A stretch of DNA of 64,000 nt from Spirulina sp. SIO3F2 (GTDB lineage Bacteria > Cyanobacteriota > Cyanobacteriia > Cyanobacteriales > Spirulinaceae): assembly GCA_010672165.1 (NCBI GenBank), contig JAAHHN010000004.1, positions 62,001-126,000 on the forward strand. The letters are read 5' to 3'. Position numbers and translations under genes: made by a program. This document shows, piece after piece, positions 17,633 to 26,357 of the stretch (within the stretch, counting starts at the first letter, position 1; every line of letters begins with the position of its first letter). Under the pieces are notes generated by a model, which was given only the letters and a program-made list of their open reading frames with translations, searched no databases and was not told the DNA's origin.

Positions 17633-18210
17633 ATGTTCTTTTACTTGGCCCTGAGCGTCCTGAGCTGATGGTGTTCTTTAAAACCTGTGGAGACCACGTC
17701 ATCAGTACAGAGGATAAGCTGCACTCAACCAGCCCTCTCATTCAAGAGGTGGATTTTTTGGTGAGCTATGGCTATCGGCATATTCTAAAACCTGCCATCC
17801 TAGACCAGTTTCCCAAATATGCCATTAATCTTCATATATCCTTACTACCGTGGAATCGAGGTGCTGATCCCAATCTTTGGAGTTTTTTGGAGGATACCCC
17901 GAAAGGCGTCACTATTCATACCTTAGATCGAGGCATCGACACTGGTGATATTTTGGTGCAACAAGAAGTGATGCTGTCCGCCAATGAAACCCTGAAGACA
18001 AGCTATGAAAAACTATCCCTTGCAGCGCAAGGCTTGCTTCAGCGGTCATGGCTAGATATTCGTGCTCATCAAATCCCGCCACAGCCCCAAGCAGCGGGTG
18101 GGTCTTACCATTGTTTGCGCGATCGCCAGCAATATGAGCATCTACTCACCCACGGCTGGGATACACCTGTGCATAATCTGATCGGTAAAGCCAAAAATCG
18201 GGAAAAATAG
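17629..18210 (+). CDS. Formyltransferase-family protein in the pse operon (possible PseH replacement)
   Basis: The 193-residue protein belongs to the N10-formyltetrahydrofolate-dependent formyltransferase fold. The catalytic triad is visible: Asn67 and His69 (INLHISLLPWNRG) and Asp104 (LDRGIDTGDIL), with the same order and near-identical spacing as in ArnA or methionyl-tRNA formyltransferase. In a standard pse operon this step is acetylation of the 4-amino group by the GNAT enzyme PseH, and no GNAT gene is seen in the window. I infer that the 4-amino group is formylated here, giving a 7-N-formyl pseudaminic acid, a form known from Pseudomonas aeruginosa O-antigens. Start ATG 17629 overlaps the pseG stop (ATGA). 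Confidence 0.82.
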   Translation: MNVLLLGPERPELMVFFKTCGDHVISTEDKLHSTSPLIQEVDFLVSYGYRHILKPAILDQFPKYAINLHISLLPWNRGADPNLWSFLEDTPKGVTIHTLDRGIDTGDILVQQEVMLSANETLKTSYEKLSLAAQGLLQRSWLDIRAHQIPPQPQAAGGSYHCLRDRQQYEHLLTHGWDTPVHNLIGKAKNREK

Positions 18211-18212
18211 TG

Positions 18213-19274
18213 ATGATAAATACGAGCTATATCACGATTGAAAATAAAAGTATTGGGCCAGATGCACCTCCCTTTATCATTGCCGAAATGTCTGGTAATC
18301 ATAATCAATCTCTGCAACGGGCGTTGGAAATTGTTGAAGCGGCTGCCCAAGCTGGAGCCCATGGTCTTAAGCTCCAGACTTACACCGCAGATACCATGAC
18401 CCTCGATCTTAAGGAAGGAGACTTCTTCATTGACAATCCTGAGAGTCTATGGAATGGACATTCCCTATATGAACTGTATCAGCAAGCCCATACCCCATGG
18501 GAATGGCATGAAACACTACTAAAGCGGTGTCGTGAACTCGGCATCATTGGCTTTAGCACTCCCTTTGATGCCACAGCCGTTGACTTTCTTGAATCATTGG
18601 ATGTGCCATGTTACAAAATCGCCTCCTTTGAAAATACGGATTTACCTTTGATTCGAAAGGTCGCCAGCACCGGTAAACCCATGATTATTTCAACGGGAAT
18701 GGCGACTATCGCTGAGCTGGACGAAACTGTTAGAACAGCAAGAGCTTCAGGCTGCCAAGATCTGGTACTACTCAAATGCACCAGTACCTATCCGGCCAGT
18801 CCAGAAAACAGCCACTTACAAACAATTCCCCATTTGCAAGCGCTGTTTAAAACGCAAGTTGGTCTCTCTGACCACACCTTAGGCGTTGGTGTAGCTGTTG
18901 CGAGTGTTGCCTTAGGCGCAACTGTCATTGAAAAGCACTTTACCCTATCTCGTGCCGAAGGTGGGGTTGATGCGGTCTTTTCCATGGAGCCAGAAGAAAT
19001 GTACCAGCTTGTTGTTGAATCTCAGCGAGCCTGGCAAGCGTTAGGGCAAATTCAATATGGCTCTGTTAAGGCTGAACAAGCATCCCGTAAATTCCGGCGC
19101 AGTTTGTATATCGCAGAAGATCTCAAAGCAGGCGATCGTCTTACGCCAAAAAATTTAAGAGCCATACGCCCTGGTTATGGTCTACCACCTAAATATATCG
19201 ATACTTTCTTAGGGAAACTGCTCACTAAGGATGTAAAAAAAGGAACTCCTTTAAGTTGGGATATATTCTCTTGA
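18213..19274 (+). CDS. pseI: Pseudaminic acid synthase, PseI
   Basis: This condenses the 2,4-diamido-trideoxy-altrose with phosphoenolpyruvate to give pseudaminic acid. The NeuB-type TIM barrel (IIAEMSGNHNQSLQRALEI at residues 19-37; VGLSDHT; IEKHFTLSR) is followed by a C-terminal SAF/antifreeze-like domain from about residue 290 (RRSLYIAEDLKAGDRLT). The MSGNHN sequence separates PseI from NeuB, which has IGxNHN. GTG 18210 is an alternative start, overlapping the formyltransferase stop. It ends the pse operon. Confidence 0.94.
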   Translation: MINTSYITIENKSIGPDAPPFIIAEMSGNHNQSLQRALEIVEAAAQAGAHGLKLQTYTADTMTLDLKEGDFFIDNPESLWNGHSLYELYQQAHTPWEWHETLLKRCRELGIIGFSTPFDATAVDFLESLDVPCYKIASFENTDLPLIRKVASTGKPMIISTGMATIAELDETVRTARASGCQDLVLLKCTSTYPASPENSHLQTIPHLQALFKTQVGLSDHTLGVGVAVASVALGATVIEKHFTLSRAEGGVDAVFSMEPEEMYQLVVESQRAWQALGQIQYGSVKAEQASRKFRRSLYIAEDLKAGDRLTPKNLRAIRPGYGLPPKYIDTFLGKLLTKDVKKGTPLSWDIFS

Positions 19275-19366
19275 GAAATATCGATTATTATTCATCACGT
19301 TATTGACAATGAGTAACAGCAGATGATTGGTACAGCAATGCATCATCGCGGAGCGAGGCTTTTTCT

Positions 19367-20680
19367 GTGGGATTAGCTTTGGACTTGGTTGTCCATAAAA
19401 CCAAGCATTATTTAAGAAGCTACCAGAGCTCGGTTAAGTTGGCTGGCTTAAGAGCATTTTCTTTTCTTTTTGGTGAAAAAATCTCAGCAGCTTTAGCTGC
19501 CTCAACCTTAGAGCTCATTAAATCTTATCCAGATGCCCCGACTGTCCTCTGTCTATCGAGACCATTGTTCTCAAAAGACATTATTGAATTAACTCAACGC
19601 ACACACATAAACTACATTTGTATTAACCTTCATCTCTTGGGTCATATTCAATCTGCTTGGCTACCTAAACAACTGTGCCAGCAGACTCTATACCAGAAAC
19701 ATCAGACCCCAGAGTACCAGAAATACTGGTGCAGAGCAGAGCGGTTTGCCGCTTTTTTGCTCAAGAAAATTTCTAGCTTTCTAGTCTCAAATGGTTTGAG
19801 CGGTAGAATCGATGCAATTCTAACTGGGCATATCGACTATTGGCAGGGGGAATGTGTTCGATTAGCTGCTCAGCACCAGAAAATTCCTTTTTTAGTTCTC
19901 TGTCGAGAGCATGCAACTCTCCCCATTCAGCAAACTAGGCTTAGAGACTACTATCGTGAATTTAAATTTCAAGGTGATGGTGTTGCCGTGTTTGGTGAGA
20001 GCACTAAAAATATCTTCTGTGCCAGTGGGGCTTGTGAGCAACAAAATGTTTGGATCACAGGAGCGCCCAGATGGGATTGCTGGAAACAACCGCTCAGTAG
20101 CCCATGCAAGAAGTCTCTAATCACCTTACTTAGTTATCATAATCCAGCCTATGGCGCACCACATTCATTTGCAGAGGTTTTAGAAATATTTTCGAGCTTA
20201 GCTCGATCGATGGCGGATCAAGACTCAGTACAGTTTCTAGTTAAAGCTAAAGGAGTTGAAGATCAACGAGAAATCCAGCGAATGCTCAATGTTACTTCTC
20301 GCAACTTACGCGTTGCTCATCAAATGAGTTTAAAAGACATCTTCACTCACTCACGCCTGGTGATTGGTTTTAACTCGATTGCTTTGATTGAAGCCTTATT
20401 CACAGAAGCAAGAGTTGTTCTCCCTTACTGGAGTGATGCATGCAAAACAGATGATGAGCTAACTTTTGCACCAAGCCGAGATCCAGGAGTTGCTTTTGCT
20501 CAATCGCCGGAACAATTAGTTGCTTACATTAATACATTCTCCAATACAGATGAAGTTATGAGTGAGCAAGAGCATCAAGCACGTCAACTAACGTTAAATC
20601 GTTTAATACATTTTCCTTCAGGCTGTAGCAGTAGTGAAAAAGTTGAACAGTTTTTAAACCACTATATTATCAGTCGCTAA
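19367..20680 (+). CDS. Putative surface-glycan transferase, CDP-glycerol glycerophosphotransferase-like fold
   Basis: The 437-residue protein has a C-terminal half resembling GT-B transferases of the teichoic/capsule type: VWITGAPRWDCW, LLSYHNPAYG and VIGFNSIALIEALFTEARVVLPYW, where the GFNS...EAL element marks the nucleotide-sugar site. The N-terminal part mentions no known motif. Start is GTG 19367. It lies just after the pse operon in clearly more A+T-rich sequence, so it may be the transferase for the pseudaminic acid residue; that is inference from position. Confidence 0.6.
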   Translation: MGLALDLVVHKTKHYLRSYQSSVKLAGLRAFSFLFGEKISAALAASTLELIKSYPDAPTVLCLSRPLFSKDIIELTQRTHINYICINLHLLGHIQSAWLPKQLCQQTLYQKHQTPEYQKYWCRAERFAAFLLKKISSFLVSNGLSGRIDAILTGHIDYWQGECVRLAAQHQKIPFLVLCREHATLPIQQTRLRDYYREFKFQGDGVAVFGESTKNIFCASGACEQQNVWITGAPRWDCWKQPLSSPCKKSLITLLSYHNPAYGAPHSFAEVLEIFSSLARSMADQDSVQFLVKAKGVEDQREIQRMLNVTSRNLRVAHQMSLKDIFTHSRLVIGFNSIALIEALFTEARVVLPYWSDACKTDDELTFAPSRDPGVAFAQSPEQLVAYINTFSNTDEVMSEQEHQARQLTLNRLIHFPSGCSSSEKVEQFLNHYIISR

Positions 20681-20824
20681 CTGTATTGTGTGCTTATCAA
20701 TCTCAAAGATTCTATGTATTCATATAAGATCTGATTGGAGATGTATATTCATTCAACCAAAGTCATGCTTAAAAGTTGACCATTACTGTGTCTTAGAATC
20801 TTATTTGTAAACAACTGACTTCTC

Positions 20825-21784
20825 ATGCAGAATGATCTCGTTATTGCCTTAGATATCGGTGCAGCAGGTTCAATTCCTGAACATTGGCTTAAGTATAAGC
20901 ATTGGCTAGACTGCATTGCATTTGATGAAGGTGACAGAAAAGTAGAGCAGGAGAATGGAGTTGCCAAGTCGAGTTTGCCAATACTCTTGGGGAAAGATTG
21001 TAAGCATCGTAAATTTTATGTGCTAAAGAGTGAAACAGGCTCATCCTTATTACCCTTAAATCCAAAGTTTCAAGATTTTTTCCATTCCGAATATCATACT
21101 CTCAAAGAAATCAAGGAAGTTTCGACTGTCTCGTTGAACACATTGGTTACGGAGAAAAGGCTGCCTTATCCCGAGCTCATCAAGCTTGATACCCAAGGCT
21201 CTGAGTTGGAAATCTTAAATAATGCCGAGCTTGTCCTTAGTCGGTTAATTATATGTGAGTTAGAAGTTGAATTTCTAGAAATTTATCAAGGACAAGCACT
21301 ATTCTCAGATATAAACAATTTTTTTGACCGATTAGAATTTGAGCTGATCGATCTGCGTACTGCTCGTATTTCTTACTCAAGAAATGGAGTAAAAAATTAT
21401 TTTGTAAAACAACTTGGATTAAGCGCAGCCAAACTATTCTCAACAACTCAAATTTATTCAGGTGAAGCGCTCTATTGCCGTTCTGTTGAGTGGATTTTAA
21501 GCCAAGATCATTCAGATTTTGTTAAAGCTTTGAAAATACTGATTATCTATCGCTGCTTTGATAGAGCGCTCTACATTATCGACAAAGCTCAAGCTCGTAA
21601 CCTTTTCTCTTCGCAAGAAATTATAGATTTCAGAAATCTGGTTTATATGAATATTCCTTGGTTTAGAGGAACTTCTTTGTTGGTGAGAGCTTCCAGAAAG
21701 CTAATTCGTCTACTATCCTTACCAGGAACAATTTTAAGTAAAGTAAGATGTGGATGGTTATTGAGAGACTGGCCAAACTCGTAG
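20825..21784 (+). CDS. FkbM-family methyltransferase
   Basis: This is a 319-residue SAM-dependent O-methyltransferase of the FkbM family, common in surface glycan loci. Motif I is VIALDIGAAGSIPEHW near residues 6-21, an acidic residue follows in CIAFDEGD, and the family hallmark LIKLDTQGSELEIL lies near residue 120. The C-terminal 100 residues are less conserved and basic. Gaps of 144 and 34 bases separate it from its neighbours. Its acceptor is unknown. Confidence 0.8.
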   Translation: MQNDLVIALDIGAAGSIPEHWLKYKHWLDCIAFDEGDRKVEQENGVAKSSLPILLGKDCKHRKFYVLKSETGSSLLPLNPKFQDFFHSEYHTLKEIKEVSTVSLNTLVTEKRLPYPELIKLDTQGSELEILNNAELVLSRLIICELEVEFLEIYQGQALFSDINNFFDRLEFELIDLRTARISYSRNGVKNYFVKQLGLSAAKLFSTTQIYSGEALYCRSVEWILSQDHSDFVKALKILIIYRCFDRALYIIDKAQARNLFSSQEIIDFRNLVYMNIPWFRGTSLLVRASRKLIRLLSLPGTILSKVRCGWLLRDWPNS

Positions 21785-21818
21785 CTTAAATACTAAAAGC
21801 TCATCTATTTTGCGTTTT

Positions 21819-23579
21819 ATGTTGAAATCTATTCTCCCAGAAAAAATCAAGTCACTTGCCCGCTCTCATTTGCCTAAGAAGTTCAATACAGTCAATTCGC
21901 TTCATATAAGTGTTGAGCATTACAAAGAATTATTTCTGGGCTTAAAGCAAGCTCATATTTATACCGACGATGCTGAAATAATTAGCAATACAAAAAAGTT
22001 TCAAATTGAAGATTTAGTGATTCACCCACTCAAGAGCTTAAGAACCTCCTTAAGTCAAGAGTCTGATAAAACAAGAGCAGAGCAATGCTTTGTGATACCT
22101 AATGCTAACGATATAATCGAATATTACCGTACCCTACGGGATTTTATTGGCTCTGGTCAGCAAGATAATAAAGCTATTCATTGGTGTCCTATCGGAGAAT
22201 TTAGTTACATCGGTGGTTCAATCGCAGCAACAAAGAATGCTACTGCTGTGTCATATAGCTTATTCAATCACTTAAGTCTTTATTTCGGAATAAATGAGCC
22301 TGTTTGGACAATCTTAGTTAGATCGAAATTCAACCAGGAACTTGTTTCTACATCTTTCTTGATGCCTCATGAGGAGATTAATGAAGTCGTTCATGGAGAA
22401 GATGCTTCTGGTTTTAGTTGTACAGTTGTTGGTCTGATTCCCAAACTCAATAAGCAATATCATCACCGTTGGCGGTTTCAGTTTTCTGTAGAGCAGAACA
22501 AATCGTGGTCAACCAATCATGGAGTTCATCATGAAGCTTGGGGGAAGACTACTGCGACAGACTGGGATTTTTATCCATCAAATGATGGTCAAAATAGCAG
22601 TCTGGAAGTTGTAAGCTCTGAAGCCAGTCAGTTACCTTGTCCGATTCAAGATGTTAAATTTCCTTCAAAATTCACCTCGGAAATATTAATGCGATCGAAT
22701 TCAGAGTCTTATCAGGTAAACAATGCTTCGATTTTTGGCTTTGGTTTATGTGATTCGGTTTTCTATGGTAATCATTTGATCTCACGACATAAAAACGTCG
22801 CGCTGCCATCAGATAGAGTAGATTATGTGGCTGAATTACGCGATCGGCATATTATCTATAATAAATACATTTTACCAATTAGCAATTCGCGCCTACGGCA
22901 TGGTATCCGTTGGCCCTTTGAGGGAGCAGAGGGGATTACATTGAAGTATTTCGATCACCGAGGTTATCCGGTTGGGGAATGTACAGTTAACCAAGATCGC
23001 TCTCCTATTTGGATTGATGATTACTTATCCTGCACTTGCCATGACAGTAAGACTGTCTGGATATATCCAGAGACAGACCTCAAAATCTCATTTATACAAC
23101 CAGATTTAGTGGTTGGACTAACCGAAGAATCTAGTGATAGCATTATTGACTTTGATATTACTGAATTCCAGTCCTCGTGGCGCAATCAAAGGTCTCATGA
23201 TCCCAAACTTCCCCATTGGCTAGGCAAAAAAAAGGGGATTTTGCCATCGACAAAGCAGATTATTGGTATTTCTTCTGCCACTGTTACCGAAGCTTATTTG
23301 CTGCTTTCGAGTGGTACTCCAGCAGATATAGACAAACAAGGCCAGATACAAAGTAGTAAACATGTCGTTACGGTAACAGCCTATCGAAACTCGAAGCCGG
23401 TCTGGATAGAAAATTTAATGCTGGATCTCAATGATCTTAAAACCGTTCGTATCCCCAATGAGTTGAATTGTCTTGGAGTTTGGTTTGGGATCAGAGCCTA
23501 TGACGTCGATTTGGTTACATGGATTGTATTGATTCACAATAATAACAGTGTATCTTGTCAACATGCGTGGGGATATTAA
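21819..23579 (+). CDS. Large protein of unknown function in the glycan locus
   Basis: I do not recognise this 587-residue protein. It has no signal peptide or membrane segment, is soluble in composition, and is rich in aromatic residues and histidines (KQYHHRWRFQFSVEQ, GVHHEAWG) in a beta-strand-like central region. A motif-like stretch, WPFEGAEGITLKYFDHRGYP, lies at about residue 370. The extended beta character could suit a carbohydrate-binding or sugar-modifying enzyme. It sits 34 bases after the FkbM methyltransferase and 8 bases before a surface-carbohydrate protein, so it belongs to the same transcription unit. TTG 21810 is a longer alternative start. Confidence 0.75.
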   Translation: MLKSILPEKIKSLARSHLPKKFNTVNSLHISVEHYKELFLGLKQAHIYTDDAEIISNTKKFQIEDLVIHPLKSLRTSLSQESDKTRAEQCFVIPNANDIIEYYRTLRDFIGSGQQDNKAIHWCPIGEFSYIGGSIAATKNATAVSYSLFNHLSLYFGINEPVWTILVRSKFNQELVSTSFLMPHEEINEVVHGEDASGFSCTVVGLIPKLNKQYHHRWRFQFSVEQNKSWSTNHGVHHEAWGKTTATDWDFYPSNDGQNSSLEVVSSEASQLPCPIQDVKFPSKFTSEILMRSNSESYQVNNASIFGFGLCDSVFYGNHLISRHKNVALPSDRVDYVAELRDRHIIYNKYILPISNSRLRHGIRWPFEGAEGITLKYFDHRGYPVGECTVNQDRSPIWIDDYLSCTCHDSKTVWIYPETDLKISFIQPDLVVGLTEESSDSIIDFDITEFQSSWRNQRSHDPKLPHWLGKKKGILPSTKQIIGISSATVTEAYLLLSSGTPADIDKQGQIQSSKHVVTVTAYRNSKPVWIENLMLDLNDLKTVRIPNELNCLGVWFGIRAYDVDLVTWIVLIHNNNSVSCQHAWGY

Positions 23580-23587
23580 ATTGAGCT

Positions 23588-24976
23588 GTGGCTATATCTC
23601 TAATTGTAGATAATCCCAAGAGAGATCTTGATGGTATTCTGTTGATTGCTTATCACTTGCTCAGGCAAGGAGTAGTTGTATACATTACTCCGATGTATCA
23701 ACAAGGGTATGAATTACCCATGCTAGCACCTGAGGTCGTTTTAAGTAACTATGCTAGGCTCAACAATAGAGATTTGCTTGTCAATTACTCTAAAGCAGGC
23801 ATTAAAGTCGCAGTTTTAGATACTGAAGGAGGTCTACTCTCAGAGCATGGTCAAAATTCTCCTGGGAAGTGGGTTGAGCGGTTCCAATCCAACGGTTTCG
23901 ACTCAATTATTGACAAGTATTTTCTGTGGGGAGAACGACTGCTAGATGCTTTTAGAGAGTCTGATAATCATTGCTCCAAGCAGTTCGTTGTTACAGGCTG
24001 CCCTCGCTATGACATGTGTATATCTCCTTGGAGTCGTATGCTTGACTACTCTGAAGAAGGTTATGTCTTAGTCAATACGAATTTTCCAATTGTCAATCCT
24101 GCTTATAGCAAATCATCTAAACAGGAGTTTAATGCGTCTTTAGAGATAGGATATAAAGAAACATACGTTCAAGCTCTGCACAAATCTTTCGATGAGCTAT
24201 TTCTCAAATATATACAAACATTATATTTACTAGCGCAGTCTAACTCTAATATCCTTTTTGTGATCAGACCGCATCCTTTTGAAGATGCTGAATATTATCG
24301 TAAAAAGTTTAAGCTGATAGCCAATGTCAAAATCGATCCTTTTGGCAACGTTCTCAACCAAATTCATAATGCTGCTTGCATAGTGCATTTGAATTGCAGT
24401 ACGGCAATTGAGAGCAACTTGCTATCTAAGGTACCGATCTCTCTTGAATTCTTGAATAACTCAACATTCCTTGAGCATTCTGCTCTTCCTTCTAAGATTA
24501 GTTGCCCTGCACAAAGCTATCAAGATTTAAATATTTTAATTAGAGATGAGAAAATACGTGAAGTGAAGCATAACTTTGACAAGACCAAGCAATATATATA
24601 TCCCTGGTTTTACAAAGTGGATGGCCAAGCTGCCCAGCGTCTAGCAAGTAGCCTTTTGAGTTTGCTGAATGAATCATCATCCCTTCAGCCCAAACCAAAT
24701 TGGTTGGCGACAATGCAAGGAAGTCGTACAAATTTTTCATTACTTCGCTACCTACAGGGATTTTTAGCATTAACGCTAGGAACTAAAATAACGGGAGCTT
24801 TACGCTGCTTGATCACACCCAGTCGAAAAAGTAAATCTATTAGGCTAAAAGATATACAAGCGAGAATTAAAAAGTTTGCCGAAGTTCAAAATGAGCCTAT
24901 TTCCTTCCAGGCTCATTATGCAAAAAACCCAATCAGTAAGATGCCTTTAACAACGATTAAACTTGTTCCTGATTAA
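23588..24976 (+). CDS. Surface carbohydrate biosynthesis protein (GT-B-like transferase)
   Basis: This 462-residue protein resembles the 'surface carbohydrate biosynthesis' family: VDNPKRDLDGILLIAYHLL at residues 7-25, a PEVVLSNYARLNN segment, and VLDTEGGLLSEHG. These are followed by FVVTGCPRYDM and FVIRPHPFEDAEYY, typical of CDP-glycerol/capsule GT-B folds. The C-terminal 100 residues are basic. Start is GTG 23588, eight bases after the upstream stop. It probably transfers a sugar or polyol phosphate in the cytoplasm. Confidence 0.75.
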   Translation: MAISLIVDNPKRDLDGILLIAYHLLRQGVVVYITPMYQQGYELPMLAPEVVLSNYARLNNRDLLVNYSKAGIKVAVLDTEGGLLSEHGQNSPGKWVERFQSNGFDSIIDKYFLWGERLLDAFRESDNHCSKQFVVTGCPRYDMCISPWSRMLDYSEEGYVLVNTNFPIVNPAYSKSSKQEFNASLEIGYKETYVQALHKSFDELFLKYIQTLYLLAQSNSNILFVIRPHPFEDAEYYRKKFKLIANVKIDPFGNVLNQIHNAACIVHLNCSTAIESNLLSKVPISLEFLNNSTFLEHSALPSKISCPAQSYQDLNILIRDEKIREVKHNFDKTKQYIYPWFYKVDGQAAQRLASSLLSLLNESSSLQPKPNWLATMQGSRTNFSLLRYLQGFLALTLGTKITGALRCLITPSRKSKSIRLKDIQARIKKFAEVQNEPISFQAHYAKNPISKMPLTTIKLVPD

Positions 24977-25167
24977 CTCAAGAATCTCAGAATAGAAAAG
25001 TATTATTAAAGTTTGAGTAAGTAGAGTGACCTAATTAAACCGAGGTACACCATGATCAAAAGCCATACAGCACAAGCTCTTCATGCCTTACCCACCTCGA
25101 ACTTTACTGGTCAACCTACTTATCACTGAAATATTATTCAAGAGAAATCAGGAATGTATTATAAATA

Positions 25168-26289
25168 ATGCCTAAAAGTTGTTTTGTGAACTTGATAATC
25201 CCAGTTTCGAAAGTTGATCTGGTGGTTTATGACTTTGATGGTGTCATGACCAATAATTTAGTTGCTATTGCTCAAAACAATGTTGAGTCTGTTCAGTGCA
25301 ATCGTGGTGATGGCTTAGGGATCAGAATGGTCAAGGGATTTGATATCCCTCAACTCATTCTTAGCACAGAAACGAATCCAGTAGTTACAGCACGTGCGAA
25401 CAAACTTAAGTTGCCAGTCATTCAAGGTGCGGAAAATAAGCTAAGGTCTTTAACAGAATATTGTCAAGCAAATCATTACAATCTTTCCAAAACAGTTTAC
25501 ATTGGTAATGATCTCAATGACTTAGAAGTGATGCAGGCAGTCGGTTGGCCGATTTGCCCAGCAGATGCCCATCCGAAGATTCGCCAGCTATCTTGCATAA
25601 TTACACAGGCTAGAGGTGGAGAAGGCGTCGTAAGAGAGTTTGGTGAGAAGCTACTCGTTGATGATGTAGTTGAGACCAAACATATTGTTAATTCCCACTC
25701 TAAACCAAGTGTACTGACCGAAGTCAAAGCGCAACTTCAAGATTCAATTGATTTACGAGTATCGTTATTAGGGAGTCCAAACTTACTGAGCAAAATCATT
25801 GAACTGAGCGACTTGCTTATTACCTGTATTCAAGCTGGTGGCTGTATTTTTTGGGCAGGAAATGGTGGTAGCTTTGCTGATGCTCAGCATTTAGCTGCTG
25901 AACTTGTCGGCCGGTTTATGCGTGAGCGAGAACCTTGGGCATCCATATGTTTGGGAACCAACAGTTCGACCTTTAGTTCGATTAGTAATGATTATGATTT
26001 TTCTCAAGTTTTTTCCCGAGAGTTACAAGCACTGTGCAAACCAAACGATGCTCTGATACTCTTGTCAACGAGTGGAAATTCGCGTAATTTACTCAATGTT
26101 GCAAAAGTGGCTCTGGAAAATGACTTGAAGATTTTTGCCCTTTTAGGGAAGTCCGGAGGACAGCTAGCTTATTATGTCCCTAGTCAGAGCATTGTGGTTC
26201 CCTCTTACCACACTGCTCGCATTCAGGAGATACACATTATGCTGGGACACATTGTCTGCGATTTAGTTGAACAGTCTTTAGCTCGATAG
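25168..26289 (+). CDS. Fusion of KdsC-type HAD phosphatase and GmhA-type sugar isomerase
   Basis: Residues about 15-165 form a KdsC/NeuAc-9-phosphatase-like HAD domain: motif I YDFDGVMTNN (Asp22, Asp24), a conserved Lys in QGAENKL and motif IV GNDLNDLEVM. Residues about 185-373 form a SIS domain close to GmhA, sedoheptulose-7-phosphate isomerase: WAGNGGSFADAQHLAAELVG, LLSTSGNSRNL and the terminal RIQEIHIMLGHIVCDLVE, which contains the GmhA-type Gln, Glu and His residues. The two activities are normally separate genes. The NeuB-like synthase gene follows after 68 bases, which suggests the isomerase makes the aldose acceptor and the phosphatase removes phosphate from it or from the keto-acid product. 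The fusion is clear; the substrates are inferred. Confidence 0.85.
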   Translation: MPKSCFVNLIIPVSKVDLVVYDFDGVMTNNLVAIAQNNVESVQCNRGDGLGIRMVKGFDIPQLILSTETNPVVTARANKLKLPVIQGAENKLRSLTEYCQANHYNLSKTVYIGNDLNDLEVMQAVGWPICPADAHPKIRQLSCIITQARGGEGVVREFGEKLLVDDVVETKHIVNSHSKPSVLTEVKAQLQDSIDLRVSLLGSPNLLSKIIELSDLLITCIQAGGCIFWAGNGGSFADAQHLAAELVGRFMREREPWASICLGTNSSTFSSISNDYDFSQVFSRELQALCKPNDALILLSTSGNSRNLLNVAKVALENDLKIFALLGKSGGQLAYYVPSQSIVVPSYHTARIQEIHIMLGHIVCDLVEQSLAR

Positions 26290-26357
26290 AACCTGAACAG
26301 ATAGACGAATACCTCTATACCTTTGCAAAACAAATTGGTCATTTAATATAAAAAATC

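Noticed and set aside
25052-25129. 25-codon open frame before the KdsC-GmhA fusion
   Set aside because: It has a weak GAGG upstream but is very short, with no recognisable features; chance is more likely.
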